DNA of 64,000 nt from positions 62,001 through 126,000 of the forward strand of contig NZ_LZGS01000035.1 in assembly GCF_001690495.1 (NCBI RefSeq), read 5' to 3'. Shown in pieces: positions 8,918 through 17,389 of this stretch (positions are counted from its first letter, which is position 1; each line of letters begins with the position of its first letter). The position numbers and the translations under genes were made by a program. The notes under the pieces are model-generated. The model did not search any database, had not been told where the DNA came from, and was given only the letters and a program-made list of their open reading frames with translations. The stretch comes from Gilliamella sp. App4-10 (GTDB lineage Bacteria; Pseudomonadota; Gammaproteobacteria; Enterobacterales; Orbaceae).

Positions 8918-9963
8918 GCTACTTTCTCCTTATCACTTTCAAAGTGACCAATCAATCTGCGTAATACAGCTCTTAGTAATGGATTGCGAATATAGACAAG
9001 ATGCTTAGTAAAAGTAAATTTTGCACCGAGTGATGCTTTTACCTCAGGATCGGTCCAACCCGCAATATAATGACTAAATCCTTGCTGCAAAGCATATTCA
9101 AGATTAACAAACCAGCTTACAAAATAGAGATTGAGCTCTCTTGCCTGTGGATAAACCATACCAATATACTTATCAACTAGCATATTGTTCACAACAAAAC
9201 AAATATTGTACCCCACCAACTTATCATCATGGTGATAAGTCACAATATGCGCATTTTGGATTTTGCTTTGTAATAGCTGAGTAAAAAAGGGCTTAGTCAA
9301 TAAGTCAAAATGGATTTCACTTTGCTGATAAACATTAAGATATAATTGATAATACTCATCTAAAACCGCTTGGTCATAAAAACACTCATCACCACTATGC
9401 AACATATTAATCACTAATTTTTCTCGTGATTTTAGTTTTCGCCTAAAATTTTTACGTCGACTATAAGAAAATCGTGAAAAAATCTCATCTATATTTACAA
9501 AATCAATCGGTAGCCAAGCCAATGCTTGCCCCTCGACTTCAATAAAACCTTGTTCTTTTAGTGACGAAATAAGATGCATTGAATAATCATTTTCTTTGTC
9601 TCTCAGTAAAGGCGATGCGATAGGTATATCTTTAACAATCAAAAAAGGATATTGCTTAGCATAAGCCGTTTTTAGATGTTGTGCTAATTGATTAGCATCC
9701 ACTTTATCATTTAGTAACGCATATTCCGAAACAGTTGCGCCAACAAAACAAGTATTGGGTTGTAAGTAGCGCTGCCATTTATGATAAAAAGGCAGTTTTT
9801 GAATTTTATGTCTGAAATCATCATCTGCAGTAGTAAGAAGATCAAACTTGGCAGAAAAAACAGGCACACCATCTTCACTCAGCCATGCGGAAAATTCTTG
9901 TGGAGGATGAGCTAAAAAATTGTCTATTAATTCATTGGGTTCTAACTGATTGATATATTTCAT
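8914..9963 (-). CDS. GNAT/FemAB-like acyltransferase (BioF2-like)
   Basis: The C-terminal 180 residues look like the GNAT-type domain of FemAB/BioF2-like proteins: SYSRRKNFRRKLK, a beta-strand set around AHIVTYHHDDKLVGYNICFV, then YPQARELNLYFVSW and a terminal GWTDPEVKASLG segment. Such enzymes transfer acyl or aminoacyl groups to amines. I chose ATG at 9963 over the upstream in-frame start at 10032, because the earlier one would translate through a perfect 10-bp hairpin and adds a non-family N-terminus. It lies between a class III aminotransferase and an arginase-fold gene in one operon, which suggests it acylates an amine made by the aminotransferase. Confidence 0.65.
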   Translation of the reverse strand: MKYINQLEPNELIDNFLAHPPQEFSAWLSEDGVPVFSAKFDLLTTADDDFRHKIQKLPFYHKWQRYLQPNTCFVGATVSEYALLNDKVDANQLAQHLKTAYAKQYPFLIVKDIPIASPLLRDKENDYSMHLISSLKEQGFIEVEGQALAWLPIDFVNIDEIFSRFSYSRRKNFRRKLKSREKLVINMLHSGDECFYDQAVLDEYYQLYLNVYQQSEIHFDLLTKPFFTQLLQSKIQNAHIVTYHHDDKLVGYNICFVVNNMLVDKYIGMVYPQARELNLYFVSWFVNLEYALQQGFSHYIAGWTDPEVKASLGAKFTFTKHLVYIRNPLLRAVLRRLIGHFESDKEKVA

Positions 9964-9996
9964 AACGTTAAATATAAGATTGGCTGTAACTCGCGG

Positions 9997-10020
9997 TCCC
10001 GCCAATAGACATTGGCGGGA
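9997..10020 (-). other. Perfect 10-bp hairpin inside the aminotransferase operon
   Basis: TCCCGCCAAT pairs with ATTGGCGGGA around a 4-nt loop, in the 74-bp gap between the aminotransferase stop and the acyltransferase start. There is no T-run after it in the direction of transcription, so it looks like an mRNA-stability or processing element that sets relative expression, not a terminator. Confidence 0.6.
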
Positions 10021-10037
10021 AAATGAAAACAAAACAA

Positions 10038-11447
10038 TTAAAGCTCTTTTTTAGCTCGAGTAATTAATTGATCCAACAGTTCAATACCCTGATCAATTTC
10101 TTGACGAGAGATGTGTAACGATGGCGCAAAGGTAATCACGTTTTTATAGTAACCACCAATATCCAGCACTAAGCCCATTTTGGTACCTTTCCAATCAAGA
10201 TCACCGGACATACCGATATCAACCATTTTGTCAACAAGTGCTTTATTGGCTGTAAAGCCATCTTCAGTACAGATTTCAGCACGTAGCGCTAAGCCTAAAC
10301 CATCAACTTCGCCGATCTCTTTGTGTTTCTTCTCAAGTGTTTTTAAACCTTCTAGGAAGTAAGCACCGCTCTCCATGACCATTTTTTCGTAATCGGTTTC
10401 AGAAGTCATTTTTAACACTTCAAGACCAACTGCTGTACCAAGTGGATTTGAGGCAAAAGTTGAGTGAGTTGAACCAACTGGGAATACTTGTGGATTAATT
10501 AATTCTTCACGTGCCCATAAACCGCCTAGTGGATTAAGTCCATTAGTTAATGCTTTAGCAAAAACCACAACATCAGGTTTGACATCAAAGTGTTCAATTG
10601 ACCAAAGTTTACCAGTACGATAAAAGCCCATTTGGATTTCATCAACGACTAATAAAATACCATACTGATCTAATACTTTTTTAAGACCTTTAAAGTAATT
10701 ACGAGGAGGAACAATATAACCACCTGTTGCTTGTAAAGGTTCGGCATAAAACGCTGCATATTCCGCTTGTCCCACTTTTGGATCCCAAACACCGTGGTAT
10801 TCGGTTTCAAATAAACGCGCAAATTCAGCCACCAAATGTTCACCATATTCTTCTGCTGTCATGCCTTTTGGTCGACGGAAAGGATATGGGAATGGAACAA
10901 ACATAGCACGATCACCAAAATGACCATAGCGACGACGATAACGATAACTTGATGTAATGGATGAAGCGCCTAAAGTACGACCATGGTATCCACCTTGGAA
11001 AGCAAACATTAACGATTTACCGCCAGATGCATTACGAACCAATTTTAAAGAGTCTTCAATACATTGTGAACCACCCACATTGAAATGTACTCGTCCTTCA
11101 TAACCAAAGCGTTTTTCCATGCCTTGGGCTATCGTTTTGGCTAATTCAATTTTAGTTGGATGCAAATATTGGCTAGCGCACTGTGGTAAAGTATCAATTT
11201 GCTTTTTAAGCACATTATTTAAACGTTCATTCGCATAACCAAAGTTACACGCAGAATACCACATTTGTAAGTCAAGGAAAGCTTTGCCTTCTTTATCATA
11301 CATGTAGCTACCTTCACAACCATCAAAGATTTTTGGTGGTTCAACATAATGCACGGTATCACCAAAAGAACAATATTTAGCTTCATCCGCTAACAATGTC
11401 GCATCATCAGGACGACTATTAATCATTTCTAAAGTTGGTTTACTCAT
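10038..11447 (-). CDS. Class III PLP-dependent aminotransferase
   Basis: Fold-type I, subgroup III aminotransferase, 469 residues. Seen are the PLP-phosphate region GGSQCIEDSLKLVRN, the FQGGYHGRTLGASS segment, the cofactor aspartate in VVDEIQMGF, the PLP-binding lysine in VFAKALTNGLNPLGG near residue 295 and the STFASNPLG segment. Relatives use 4-aminobutyrate, ornithine, diaminobutyrate, putrescine or beta-alanine as amino donor; the substrate is not decided by sequence. It is the promoter-proximal gene of the minus-strand operon with the acyltransferase and arginase-fold genes. The 184-bp gap to the divergent mipA-like gene must hold its promoter. Confidence 0.85.
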   Translation of the reverse strand: MSKPTLEMINSRPDDATLLADEAKYCSFGDTVHYVEPPKIFDGCEGSYMYDKEGKAFLDLQMWYSACNFGYANERLNNVLKKQIDTLPQCASQYLHPTKIELAKTIAQGMEKRFGYEGRVHFNVGGSQCIEDSLKLVRNASGGKSLMFAFQGGYHGRTLGASSITSSYRYRRRYGHFGDRAMFVPFPYPFRRPKGMTAEEYGEHLVAEFARLFETEYHGVWDPKVGQAEYAAFYAEPLQATGGYIVPPRNYFKGLKKVLDQYGILLVVDEIQMGFYRTGKLWSIEHFDVKPDVVVFAKALTNGLNPLGGLWAREELINPQVFPVGSTHSTFASNPLGTAVGLEVLKMTSETDYEKMVMESGAYFLEGLKTLEKKHKEIGEVDGLGLALRAEICTEDGFTANKALVDKMVDIGMSGDLDWKGTKMGLVLDIGGYYKNVITFAPSLHISRQEIDQGIELLDQLITRAKKEL

Positions 11448-11631
11448 AATTATCTCACTAATCCATATTCAAATACGATAAAATGTGGCATTATTATTCA
11501 AGAAATTGGTTTGTTACAATGTACAATTAATGTATAGATTGTGTGACGATATGCGAAACAGCAAAATAAACGATAATAAAGTTTGTGTTACTAGCTACAG
11601 GTGATCACTTTTTATATATGGGTATAAAACA

Positions 11632-12381
11632 ATGAAAAAAACAGCTTGTGCACTTTCTATTTTGTCAATCATCGTTTTAGGCACCACCAAAAATGCGTTA
11701 GCTGATCCCATTTCCATCGGGGCGGGTATGGGTTTGGCAAATTCACCTTATAAAGGTTATAGCACTAATTATTACCCTATCGGTCATATTGATTATGATA
11801 ATGGCTTATTTTTTATTGATGACTTATCGGCTGGTGTTTATGCGTATAATGAAGATAATCAAAGCATCTCCATTGGCGCTCGTTATTTATCTAATGAATT
11901 TAAACCACATGATTCAGATAATCACCAATTAAAGCAACTTAATAGCCGTCATTCAACACTACTTGCAGAAATCGAGTATTCCATTGATACCAACTGGGGA
12001 AGTTTTTCTAGTAGCGTAGGGGCAGATGTACTAAATCAAAGTAATAGTATTTTAGTCAATGCTGATTATACGGTTCCTTATATGCAAGGTAATTTAATTG
12101 TTGCGCCTACTATCGGTATAAATTGGGCCAATAATAAACATAATGATTATTATTATGGTGTCTCGCATAAAGAATCCTCACGTTCAAAATTACGATACTT
12201 TAATGTTGATGATTCATTAACACCTTACGCTGAAATAGCAGCACAATATTCATTAACCCAAAATATTGCGACTTTTGGCGGAGTTCATATTGATAAGTTA
12301 ACTGGCGATGCGGCCGATAGCCCTATGGTTGACAATAGCACTGTAACCTCAGTTTATATGGGTGTATCTTATCACTTTTAA
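11632..12381 (+). CDS. MipA/OmpV-family outer-membrane protein
   Basis: Begins with a Sec signal peptide (MKKTACALSILSIIVLG, cleavage after NALA) and continues as alternating polar/hydrophobic strands ending in the C-terminal aromatic signature YMGVSYHF of outer-membrane barrels. The YYGVSHKES and LTPYAEIAAQYSLTQNI segments are typical of MipA/OmpV (MltA-interacting protein). Length 249 fits. E. coli MipA scaffolds MltA with PBP1B; other members are porin-like. It stands alone, divergent from the aminotransferase operon. A 6-bp inverted repeat follows its stop codon. Confidence 0.8.
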   Translation: MKKTACALSILSIIVLGTTKNALADPISIGAGMGLANSPYKGYSTNYYPIGHIDYDNGLFFIDDLSAGVYAYNEDNQSISIGARYLSNEFKPHDSDNHQLKQLNSRHSTLLAEIEYSIDTNWGSFSSSVGADVLNQSNSILVNADYTVPYMQGNLIVAPTIGINWANNKHNDYYYGVSHKESSRSKLRYFNVDDSLTPYAEIAAQYSLTQNIATFGGVHIDKLTGDAADSPMVDNSTVTSVYMGVSYHF

Positions 12382-12494
12382 TGAATATACATTCATACTC
12401 AATAACAAAATAATCTCGGCTTATCCACTATAAGTTGTTACTCGTTTAAACAAGATAAAAACTTTATCACAAAAAATTCAGGAAATAGAAAAGT

Positions 12495-13403
12495 ATGCTT
12501 TGGTTTAAAAATGCCATCATTTATCAACTTAATAATGATACATTACTTAATAAAGATGCGATTGAAAAAGCACTAAAATCTCAGCTTTTTACTCCGTGTG
12601 GTAGTTTAGATACCACCAAAATAGGTTGGGTTTCTCCTTATCATGATAATAATAACGATGATTTTATTGTTGATATACAAGGGCATTTGTTATTACGTAT
12701 CAAAAAAGAAACAAAAATATTACCTGCCCCCGTCATTAAACAAGCATTATTAGAGAAAATCGATAAGCAAGAACAAGCTTTAAACAGAAAGCTGACTAAA
12801 AACGAAAAAGCCACCTTAAAAGACGAAGTCATGATTGATCTAATGCCAAGAGCATTTAGTAAATATAATCACTATTGGTTATGGATTGATACACAGAATA
12901 AACGCATTATTGTTGATTGTAGTAGTTTTAAACAAGCAGAAGATATCTTAGCTATATTACGTAAAGAGCTTGGTTCACTTGCTTTAATACCTTTATCAAT
13001 TGATAAACCTCTTGAGCAAGTCATGACCACATGGGCTAAAGAGAATTTAACATTCCCGCCATTTTTATTGGGTGACCAAGCCGAACTTAAAGATCCGCTT
13101 GAGGGTAATGGGATTATCAGTTGTAAAAATCAAGAAATCACCAGCGATGAAATGCGTGTCCATTTTGATTCTGGAAAATGGATCACTAAAATTAAAATTA
13201 TTGACGAAAGAGGCGTCAGCTTTATCGTCAATAATGACTTAACATTTAAACGAATTAAATTTGACTCGGTTATTTTAGACGAAAATGAAGATATCGGTTC
13301 CGATGAATTTGATAAACGACTTGAAGCGGACTTCTTTATTATGGCTAATTCATTAGCAAATACCATTAATGACTTTTACATGACTATTAACAAAATAATT
13401 TGA
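12495..13403 (+). CDS. rdgC: Recombination-associated protein RdgC
   Basis: A ring-shaped nucleoid-associated DNA-binding protein that limits RecA filament formation. The N-terminus MLWFKNAIIYQLN, the GWVSPY segment, the LPAPVIKQAL segment and the C-terminal DEFDKRLEADFFIMANSL are RdgC hallmarks, and 302 residues equals the family length. It is monocistronic between mipA-like and ompA genes; an 8/9 match to a DnaA box (TTATCCACT, 12421-12429) lies upstream but is isolated. Confidence 0.95.
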   Translation: MLWFKNAIIYQLNNDTLLNKDAIEKALKSQLFTPCGSLDTTKIGWVSPYHDNNNDDFIVDIQGHLLLRIKKETKILPAPVIKQALLEKIDKQEQALNRKLTKNEKATLKDEVMIDLMPRAFSKYNHYWLWIDTQNKRIIVDCSSFKQAEDILAILRKELGSLALIPLSIDKPLEQVMTTWAKENLTFPPFLLGDQAELKDPLEGNGIISCKNQEITSDEMRVHFDSGKWITKIKIIDERGVSFIVNNDLTFKRIKFDSVILDENEDIGSDEFDKRLEADFFIMANSLANTINDFYMTINKII

Positions 13404-13466
13404 TAAAATTATTTAAATATTTTCTATTGCTGTAGCAATAACTATAGATTTGCCTATTATCTATGT

Positions 13467-13472
13467 TATACT
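13467..13472 (+). promoter_or_regulatory. Probable -10 element of ompA
   Basis: TATACT in an AT-rich region with no comparable alternative closer to the gene. A start near 13479 would give an untranslated leader of about 120 nt, like the long stabilising ompA leader of enterobacteria. No good -35 hexamer is seen. Confidence 0.4.
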
Positions 13473-13598
13473 AGGCACTAAATTATGGGTAACATAATTA
13501 TATAAAAATAAGTAATTGTTCTTTTTTATTTGAAGTAAATTTTAAACAATAAAGAAACTAAACATCGTCTATAACAACATATAAGTTGAGGCAATAAA

Positions 13599-14702
13599 AT
13601 GAAAAAAACTACTCTAGCTCTAGCAATCGCAGTTGCAAGTTTAACAGCTACTGCAGCTAACGCATCATACGAAGAAAACACTTTTTATACAGGTGCTAAA
13701 TTAGGTTGGTCAGAACTTTACAGATTAGATGCCAATAAAGTCCGTGGCTATAATAAAGATGAAATCGGTATTAAAACATCAAATCGTAGTAATGTTGCGG
13801 GCGGTGCTTTCCTTGGTTTCCAAGCAAACCCTTATTTAGCATTTGAATTAGGTTATGATTGGTTAGGTTCTGCTAAATATAAAAGAACTCGGACTGCTGA
13901 TAATACTAAAGCTGGAAACAGCAAGATTTCTGCACAAGGTGTATCTTTAACTGGTAAATTAAGCTATCCATTATCATTTATCTCTGACGATTTAGATATC
14001 TATGGTCGTGCTGGTGGAATGGTAACTATCGCTAAATGGAAAAATGGTGGAGATATTAAAGCACAATACGGTCACGGTGGCACAAAAACTGACGTATCTC
14101 CTGTTTATGCATTAGGTCTTGACTATCGTATCGACGAAGATTTCTCTACTCGTTTAGAATATCAATATGTTCAACATATTCATACTAAAACTGACGCTTC
14201 TCCAGATGCAGGTTTAGTAACTTTAGGTATCACTTACCGTTTAGGTTCTACTGCAGTTGCTACACCACCGGTTGAAGTAAAAACTCAAGAAAACCGTTAT
14301 GTATTAAATGAAGATGTATTATTTTCTTATGCAAAAGCTGACTTAAAAGAAGAAGGTCGCCAAGCATTAGACAACTTACTTACAAATCTTGTTAAAATTA
14401 ACCCAACTGAAAGCGCTATCGTAGTAATTGGTCATACTGATCGTATCGGTTCAGATAACTATAACCAAAAACTATCAGAAAAACGAGCTAACTCAGTTAT
14501 GAAATACCTAGTATCTAAAGGTGTTCCTGCTGACTTAATCAGCGCACGTGGTATGGGTAAATCTCAACCAGTTACTGGTACTAAATGTAATGCTCTTCGT
14601 GGCGCTAACTTGAAAGCATGTTTAGCACCAGATCGTCGTGTTGAAATTGAAGTTAAAGCACGTAACATTCAACAAGTTGAAGTAACTAATACAACAAATT
14701 AA
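13599..14702 (+). CDS. ompA: Outer-membrane protein A (porin/peptidoglycan anchor)
   Basis: Signal peptide MKKTTLALAIAVASLTATA, then an eight-stranded OmpA barrel (about residues 22-205, with GAKLGWSELY and LEYQYVQ strands), a short hinge (TAVATPPVEVKTQ) and an OmpA-like peptidoglycan-binding domain (VLFSYAKADLK; GHTDRIGSDNYNQKLSEKRA, with the conserved Asp and Arg for diaminopimelate; PDRRVEIEV). GAGG precedes the ATG. Codon use is more uniform than in neighbours, as in a highly expressed gene. A strong terminator follows at once. It occupies the position upstream of dnaA where rpmH/rnpA diverge in many gammaproteobacteria. Confidence 0.97.
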   Translation: MKKTTLALAIAVASLTATAANASYEENTFYTGAKLGWSELYRLDANKVRGYNKDEIGIKTSNRSNVAGGAFLGFQANPYLAFELGYDWLGSAKYKRTRTADNTKAGNSKISAQGVSLTGKLSYPLSFISDDLDIYGRAGGMVTIAKWKNGGDIKAQYGHGGTKTDVSPVYALGLDYRIDEDFSTRLEYQYVQHIHTKTDASPDAGLVTLGITYRLGSTAVATPPVEVKTQENRYVLNEDVLFSYAKADLKEEGRQALDNLLTNLVKINPTESAIVVIGHTDRIGSDNYNQKLSEKRANSVMKYLVSKGVPADLISARGMGKSQPVTGTKCNALRGANLKACLAPDRRVEIEVKARNIQQVEVTNTTN

Positions 14703-14723
14703 TTTTTTAAATTATTGATTAAG

Positions 14724-14748
14724 ACCCGGTTAAAAGCCGGGTTTTTTT
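14724..14748 (+). terminator. Intrinsic terminator of ompA
   Basis: ACCCGG pairs with CCGGGT around a 7-nt loop and is followed by an uninterrupted T-run. Confidence 0.9.
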
Positions 14749-14793
14749 ATCTATCTTTTTTGTTAACAACTAAATTATATATCACCTTAGATC

Positions 14794-14822
14794 TACAAAT
14801 TATCCACAAAAAAGATTATAAT
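14794..14822 (+). promoter_or_regulatory. dnaA promoter with embedded DnaA box
   Basis: The -10 is a perfect TATAAT at 14817-14822. Seventeen bp upstream, TACAAA (14794-14799) is a poor -35. The consensus DnaA box TTATCCACA occupies 14800-14808 between them, so DnaA binding would directly block its own promoter. An RNA start near 14829 lies just ahead of the TTG at 14834, which argues against that codon as the dnaA start. Confidence 0.7.
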
Positions 14823-14863
14823 GCTTTACAGTATTGTTAGTAAGCAAAGTTAAAGGAGTTGCC

Positions 14864-16222
14864 GTGCCTACCGCAATTTGGCAAGATTGCCTTTCTCAAT
14901 TACAAGAAGAGATCCCGACAACGGAATTCAATTTATGGATTCGTCCGTTGCAAGCGGAACTGGTTGATAATAAACTCTATATTTATGCACCAAATAGATT
15001 TGTCTTAGATTGGGTCAGAAATAAATATCTAACAACTATTTCCCAACTATTAAATAAACTTTTTAATGACGATTCTCTAAAATTATTTCTAGAAGTTGGT
15101 TCAACGGTATCTACCGATAAAAAATTGCAAAGTAGTCAACGCAAAACAGATGTGGTACCTGCATGGAAAACAACAAAAGAAACAAATAATAATCATGTCT
15201 ACCATTCAGGTATTAATCATAAGCACACGTTTAATAGCTTTGTCGAAGGTAAATCCAACCAGCTTGCTGTTGCTGCAGCAAAACAAGTCGCTGAAAACCC
15301 AGGCAAAGCTTATAACCCGTTATTTTTATATGGCTCTACCGGTTTAGGTAAAACCCATTTATTACATGCAGTTGGTAATCAAATAATGGCTGAAAAAGCC
15401 AACGCTAAAGTTGTCTACATGCATTCGGAACGCTTTGTGCAAGATATGGTTAAAGCATTACAAAATAATGCGATTGAAGAATTTAAGAACTACTATCGTT
15501 CAGTTGATGCGTTGCTTATTGATGACATTCAATTTTTTGCGAATAAAGAGCGTTCGCAAGAAGAATTTTTTCATACGTTCAATTCATTGTTAGAAGGCAA
15601 TCAACAAATTATATTAACTTCTGATCGCTACCCTAAGGAAATAAATGGCGTTGAGGATCGCTTAAAATCACGTTTTGGTTGGGGATTAACCATTGCAATC
15701 GAACCACCCGAACTAGAAACACGAGTTGCAATTTTAATGAAAAAAGCCGAAGAAAATCATATTAAGTTACCTGAAGAAGTCGCTTTTTTTATTGCTAAAC
15801 GATTACGTTCCAATGTTCGTGAATTAGAAGGTGCGCTTAATCGTGTTATCGCTAATGCTAATTTTACTGGTAAAGCCATTACCATTGATTTTGTTAAAGA
15901 TGCCTTAAAAGATTTACTAGCTTTACAAGAAAAACTAGTTACCATTGAAAACATTCAAAAAACGGTTGCCGAATACTATAAAATTAAAGTATCAGATTTA
16001 CTTTCTAAACGTCGTTCTCGTTCTGTTGCAAGACCACGACAAATGGCAATGGCACTTGCCAAAGAACTGACCAACAAAAGCCTGCCAGAGATCGGCGATG
16101 GCTTTGGAGGCAGAGATCACACAACGGTATTACATGCATGTAGAAAGATTGCAGAGTTGAAAGAAGAAAGCAATAATATTAAAGAAGATTACTCCAATTT
16201 AATTCGAACATTATCAACTTAA
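14864..16222 (+). CDS. dnaA: Chromosomal replication initiator DnaA
   Basis: AAA+ ATPase that binds DnaA boxes and melts the origin. I place the start at GTG 14864, not TTG 14834: AAAGGAG lies 5 nt upstream, and the protein then begins like E. coli DnaA (IWQDCL, then IRPLQAEL and [16 protein letters not shown]). Domain III shows Walker [10 protein letters not shown] and Walker [10 protein letters not shown]; domain IV carries the DNA-contact helix [15 protein letters not shown]. It is 452 residues with a short linker domain II. It heads the dnaA-dnaN-recF-gyrB order, with 15 bp to dnaN. Confidence 0.97.
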   Translation: MPTAIWQDCLSQLQEEIPTTEFNLWIRPLQAELVDNKLYIYAPNRFVLDWVRNKYLTTISQLLNKLFNDDSLKLFLEVGSTVSTDKKLQSSQRKTDVVPAWKTTKETNNNHVYHSGINHKHTFNSFVEGKSNQLAVAAAKQVAENPGKAYNPLFLYGSTGLGKTHLLHAVGNQIMAEKANAKVVYMHSERFVQDMVKALQNNAIEEFKNYYRSVDALLIDDIQFFANKERSQEEFFHTFNSLLEGNQQIILTSDRYPKEINGVEDRLKSRFGWGLTIAIEPPELETRVAILMKKAEENHIKLPEEVAFFIAKRLRSNVRELEGALNRVIANANFTGKAITIDFVKDALKDLLALQEKLVTIENIQKTVAEYYKIKVSDLLSKRRSRSVARPRQMAMALAKELTNKSLPEIGDGFGGRDHTTVLHACRKIAELKEESNNIKEDYSNLIRTLST

Positions 16223-16237
16223 AAAAGAATCAATACT

Positions 16238-17341
16238 ATGAAATTTATTATAGATCGTGAAAAATTGATAAAACCATTGCAACTTGTCAGTGCACCATTG
16301 AGTAGTCGTCCAACACTACCAATTTTGGGTAATTTACTATTACAAGTAAGCGATAACACGCTATCGATGACGGGAACTGATCTTGAAATAGAAATGATAT
16401 CGCATATACCATTAGTTGAACTAAGTGAACCTGGTGCAACAACCGTGCCAGCAAGGAAATTTCTTGATATTTGCCGAAACCTACCTAATAATGCCAAAAT
16501 TTCGATAAGCGTTGATGATAACCGATTGATGATTCAATCAGGTCGTAGTAAATTTTCTTTATCCACACTGCCCGCTAGCGATTTTCCTAATTTAGAAAAT
16601 TGGCAAAGTGATGTTGATCTTTCTATTCCACAAAAAACCATTAAACGTCTTATTGATGCAGTGCAATTTTCAATGGCTAACCAAGATGTAAGATATTATT
16701 TAAATGGCATGTTATTTGAAATTGAAGATGGTTTATTAAAATCAGTTGCAACAGATGGACATCGATTAGCTTTATGTGCACAACCTATTGAAGAAGATAC
16801 TAAAACTTCTTGTTCAGTCATTTTACCAAGAAAAGGGGTCCTTGAGCTTGCTAAACTGGTTAGTGATAACGACGAATTAATCAATATGCAAATCGGTAAT
16901 AATAATTTACGTGTTAATCTTGGTGATTTCACCTTCACATCAAAACTCATTGATGGCAGATTCCCCGACTACAAACGCGTATTACCACGCAACCCCGATA
17001 AACCACTTGAAGTATCTTGTGAAGAACTCAGAAACGCCCTATCACGTGTTGCGATCTTATCCAACGAAAAATTCCGAGGTATTCGACTTTATGTCCATAA
17101 CAATCAGATAAAAATCACCGCAAATAATCCAGAACAGGAAGAAGCAGAAGAAGTTATTGACGTAAAATATGAATCAGCAGAGCTTGAGATCGGCTTCAAT
17201 GTCACCTATTTACTTGATATATTAAATACATTGAAATGTGATAGCGTACAACTGCTATTAACTGATGCAACATCAAGTGTACAAATAGAAGATATCAACA
17301 ATCAGACCGCTACTTATGTTGTTATGCCAATGCGCTTATAA
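16238..17341 (+). CDS. dnaN: DNA polymerase III beta sliding clamp
   Basis: Ring-shaped processivity clamp, three repeated domains over 367 residues. The start MKFIIDREKLIKPLQ, the LPILGNLLL segment, VATDGHRLAL and the C-terminal TYVVMPMRL (partner-binding cleft end) are diagnostic. It lies 15 bp downstream of dnaA and is probably cotranscribed. A compact GC-rich hairpin begins 20 bp after its stop codon, ahead of recF. Confidence 0.98.
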   Translation: MKFIIDREKLIKPLQLVSAPLSSRPTLPILGNLLLQVSDNTLSMTGTDLEIEMISHIPLVELSEPGATTVPARKFLDICRNLPNNAKISISVDDNRLMIQSGRSKFSLSTLPASDFPNLENWQSDVDLSIPQKTIKRLIDAVQFSMANQDVRYYLNGMLFEIEDGLLKSVATDGHRLALCAQPIEEDTKTSCSVILPRKGVLELAKLVSDNDELINMQIGNNNLRVNLGDFTFTSKLIDGRFPDYKRVLPRNPDKPLEVSCEELRNALSRVAILSNEKFRGIRLYVHNNQIKITANNPEQEEAEEVIDVKYESAELEIGFNVTYLLDILNTLKCDSVQLLLTDATSSVQIEDINNQTATYVVMPMRL

Positions 17342-17360
17342 TCAAATCTCATTTAATTGT

Positions 17361-17387
17361 CCGGCTTCGGCCGGCCTTATTCAAGGC
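17361..17387 (+). promoter_or_regulatory. Two adjacent RNA hairpins covering the recF ribosome-binding site
   Basis: CCGGC-TTCG-GCCGG (17361-17374) is a UUCG-tetraloop hairpin, an exceptionally stable type. Abutting it, GCCTT (17374-17378) pairs with AAGGC (17383-17387) around a 4-nt loop; AAGG is the recF Shine-Dalgarno sequence. Translation of recF is therefore probably damped. Confidence 0.5.
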
Positions 17388-17389
17388 AT

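Noticed and set aside
12421-12429. DnaA-box-like TTATCCACT upstream of rdgC
   Set aside because: One mismatch and isolated; a single near-match is expected by chance in AT-rich DNA.
14834-14863. TTG start for DnaA giving ten extra residues
   Set aside because: The likely RNA start is only about 5 nt upstream, while GTG 14864 has AAAGGAG and matches the family N-terminus.
14750-14863. Replication origin between ompA and dnaA
   Set aside because: Only one DnaA box and about 110 bp; no box cluster or clear unwinding element.
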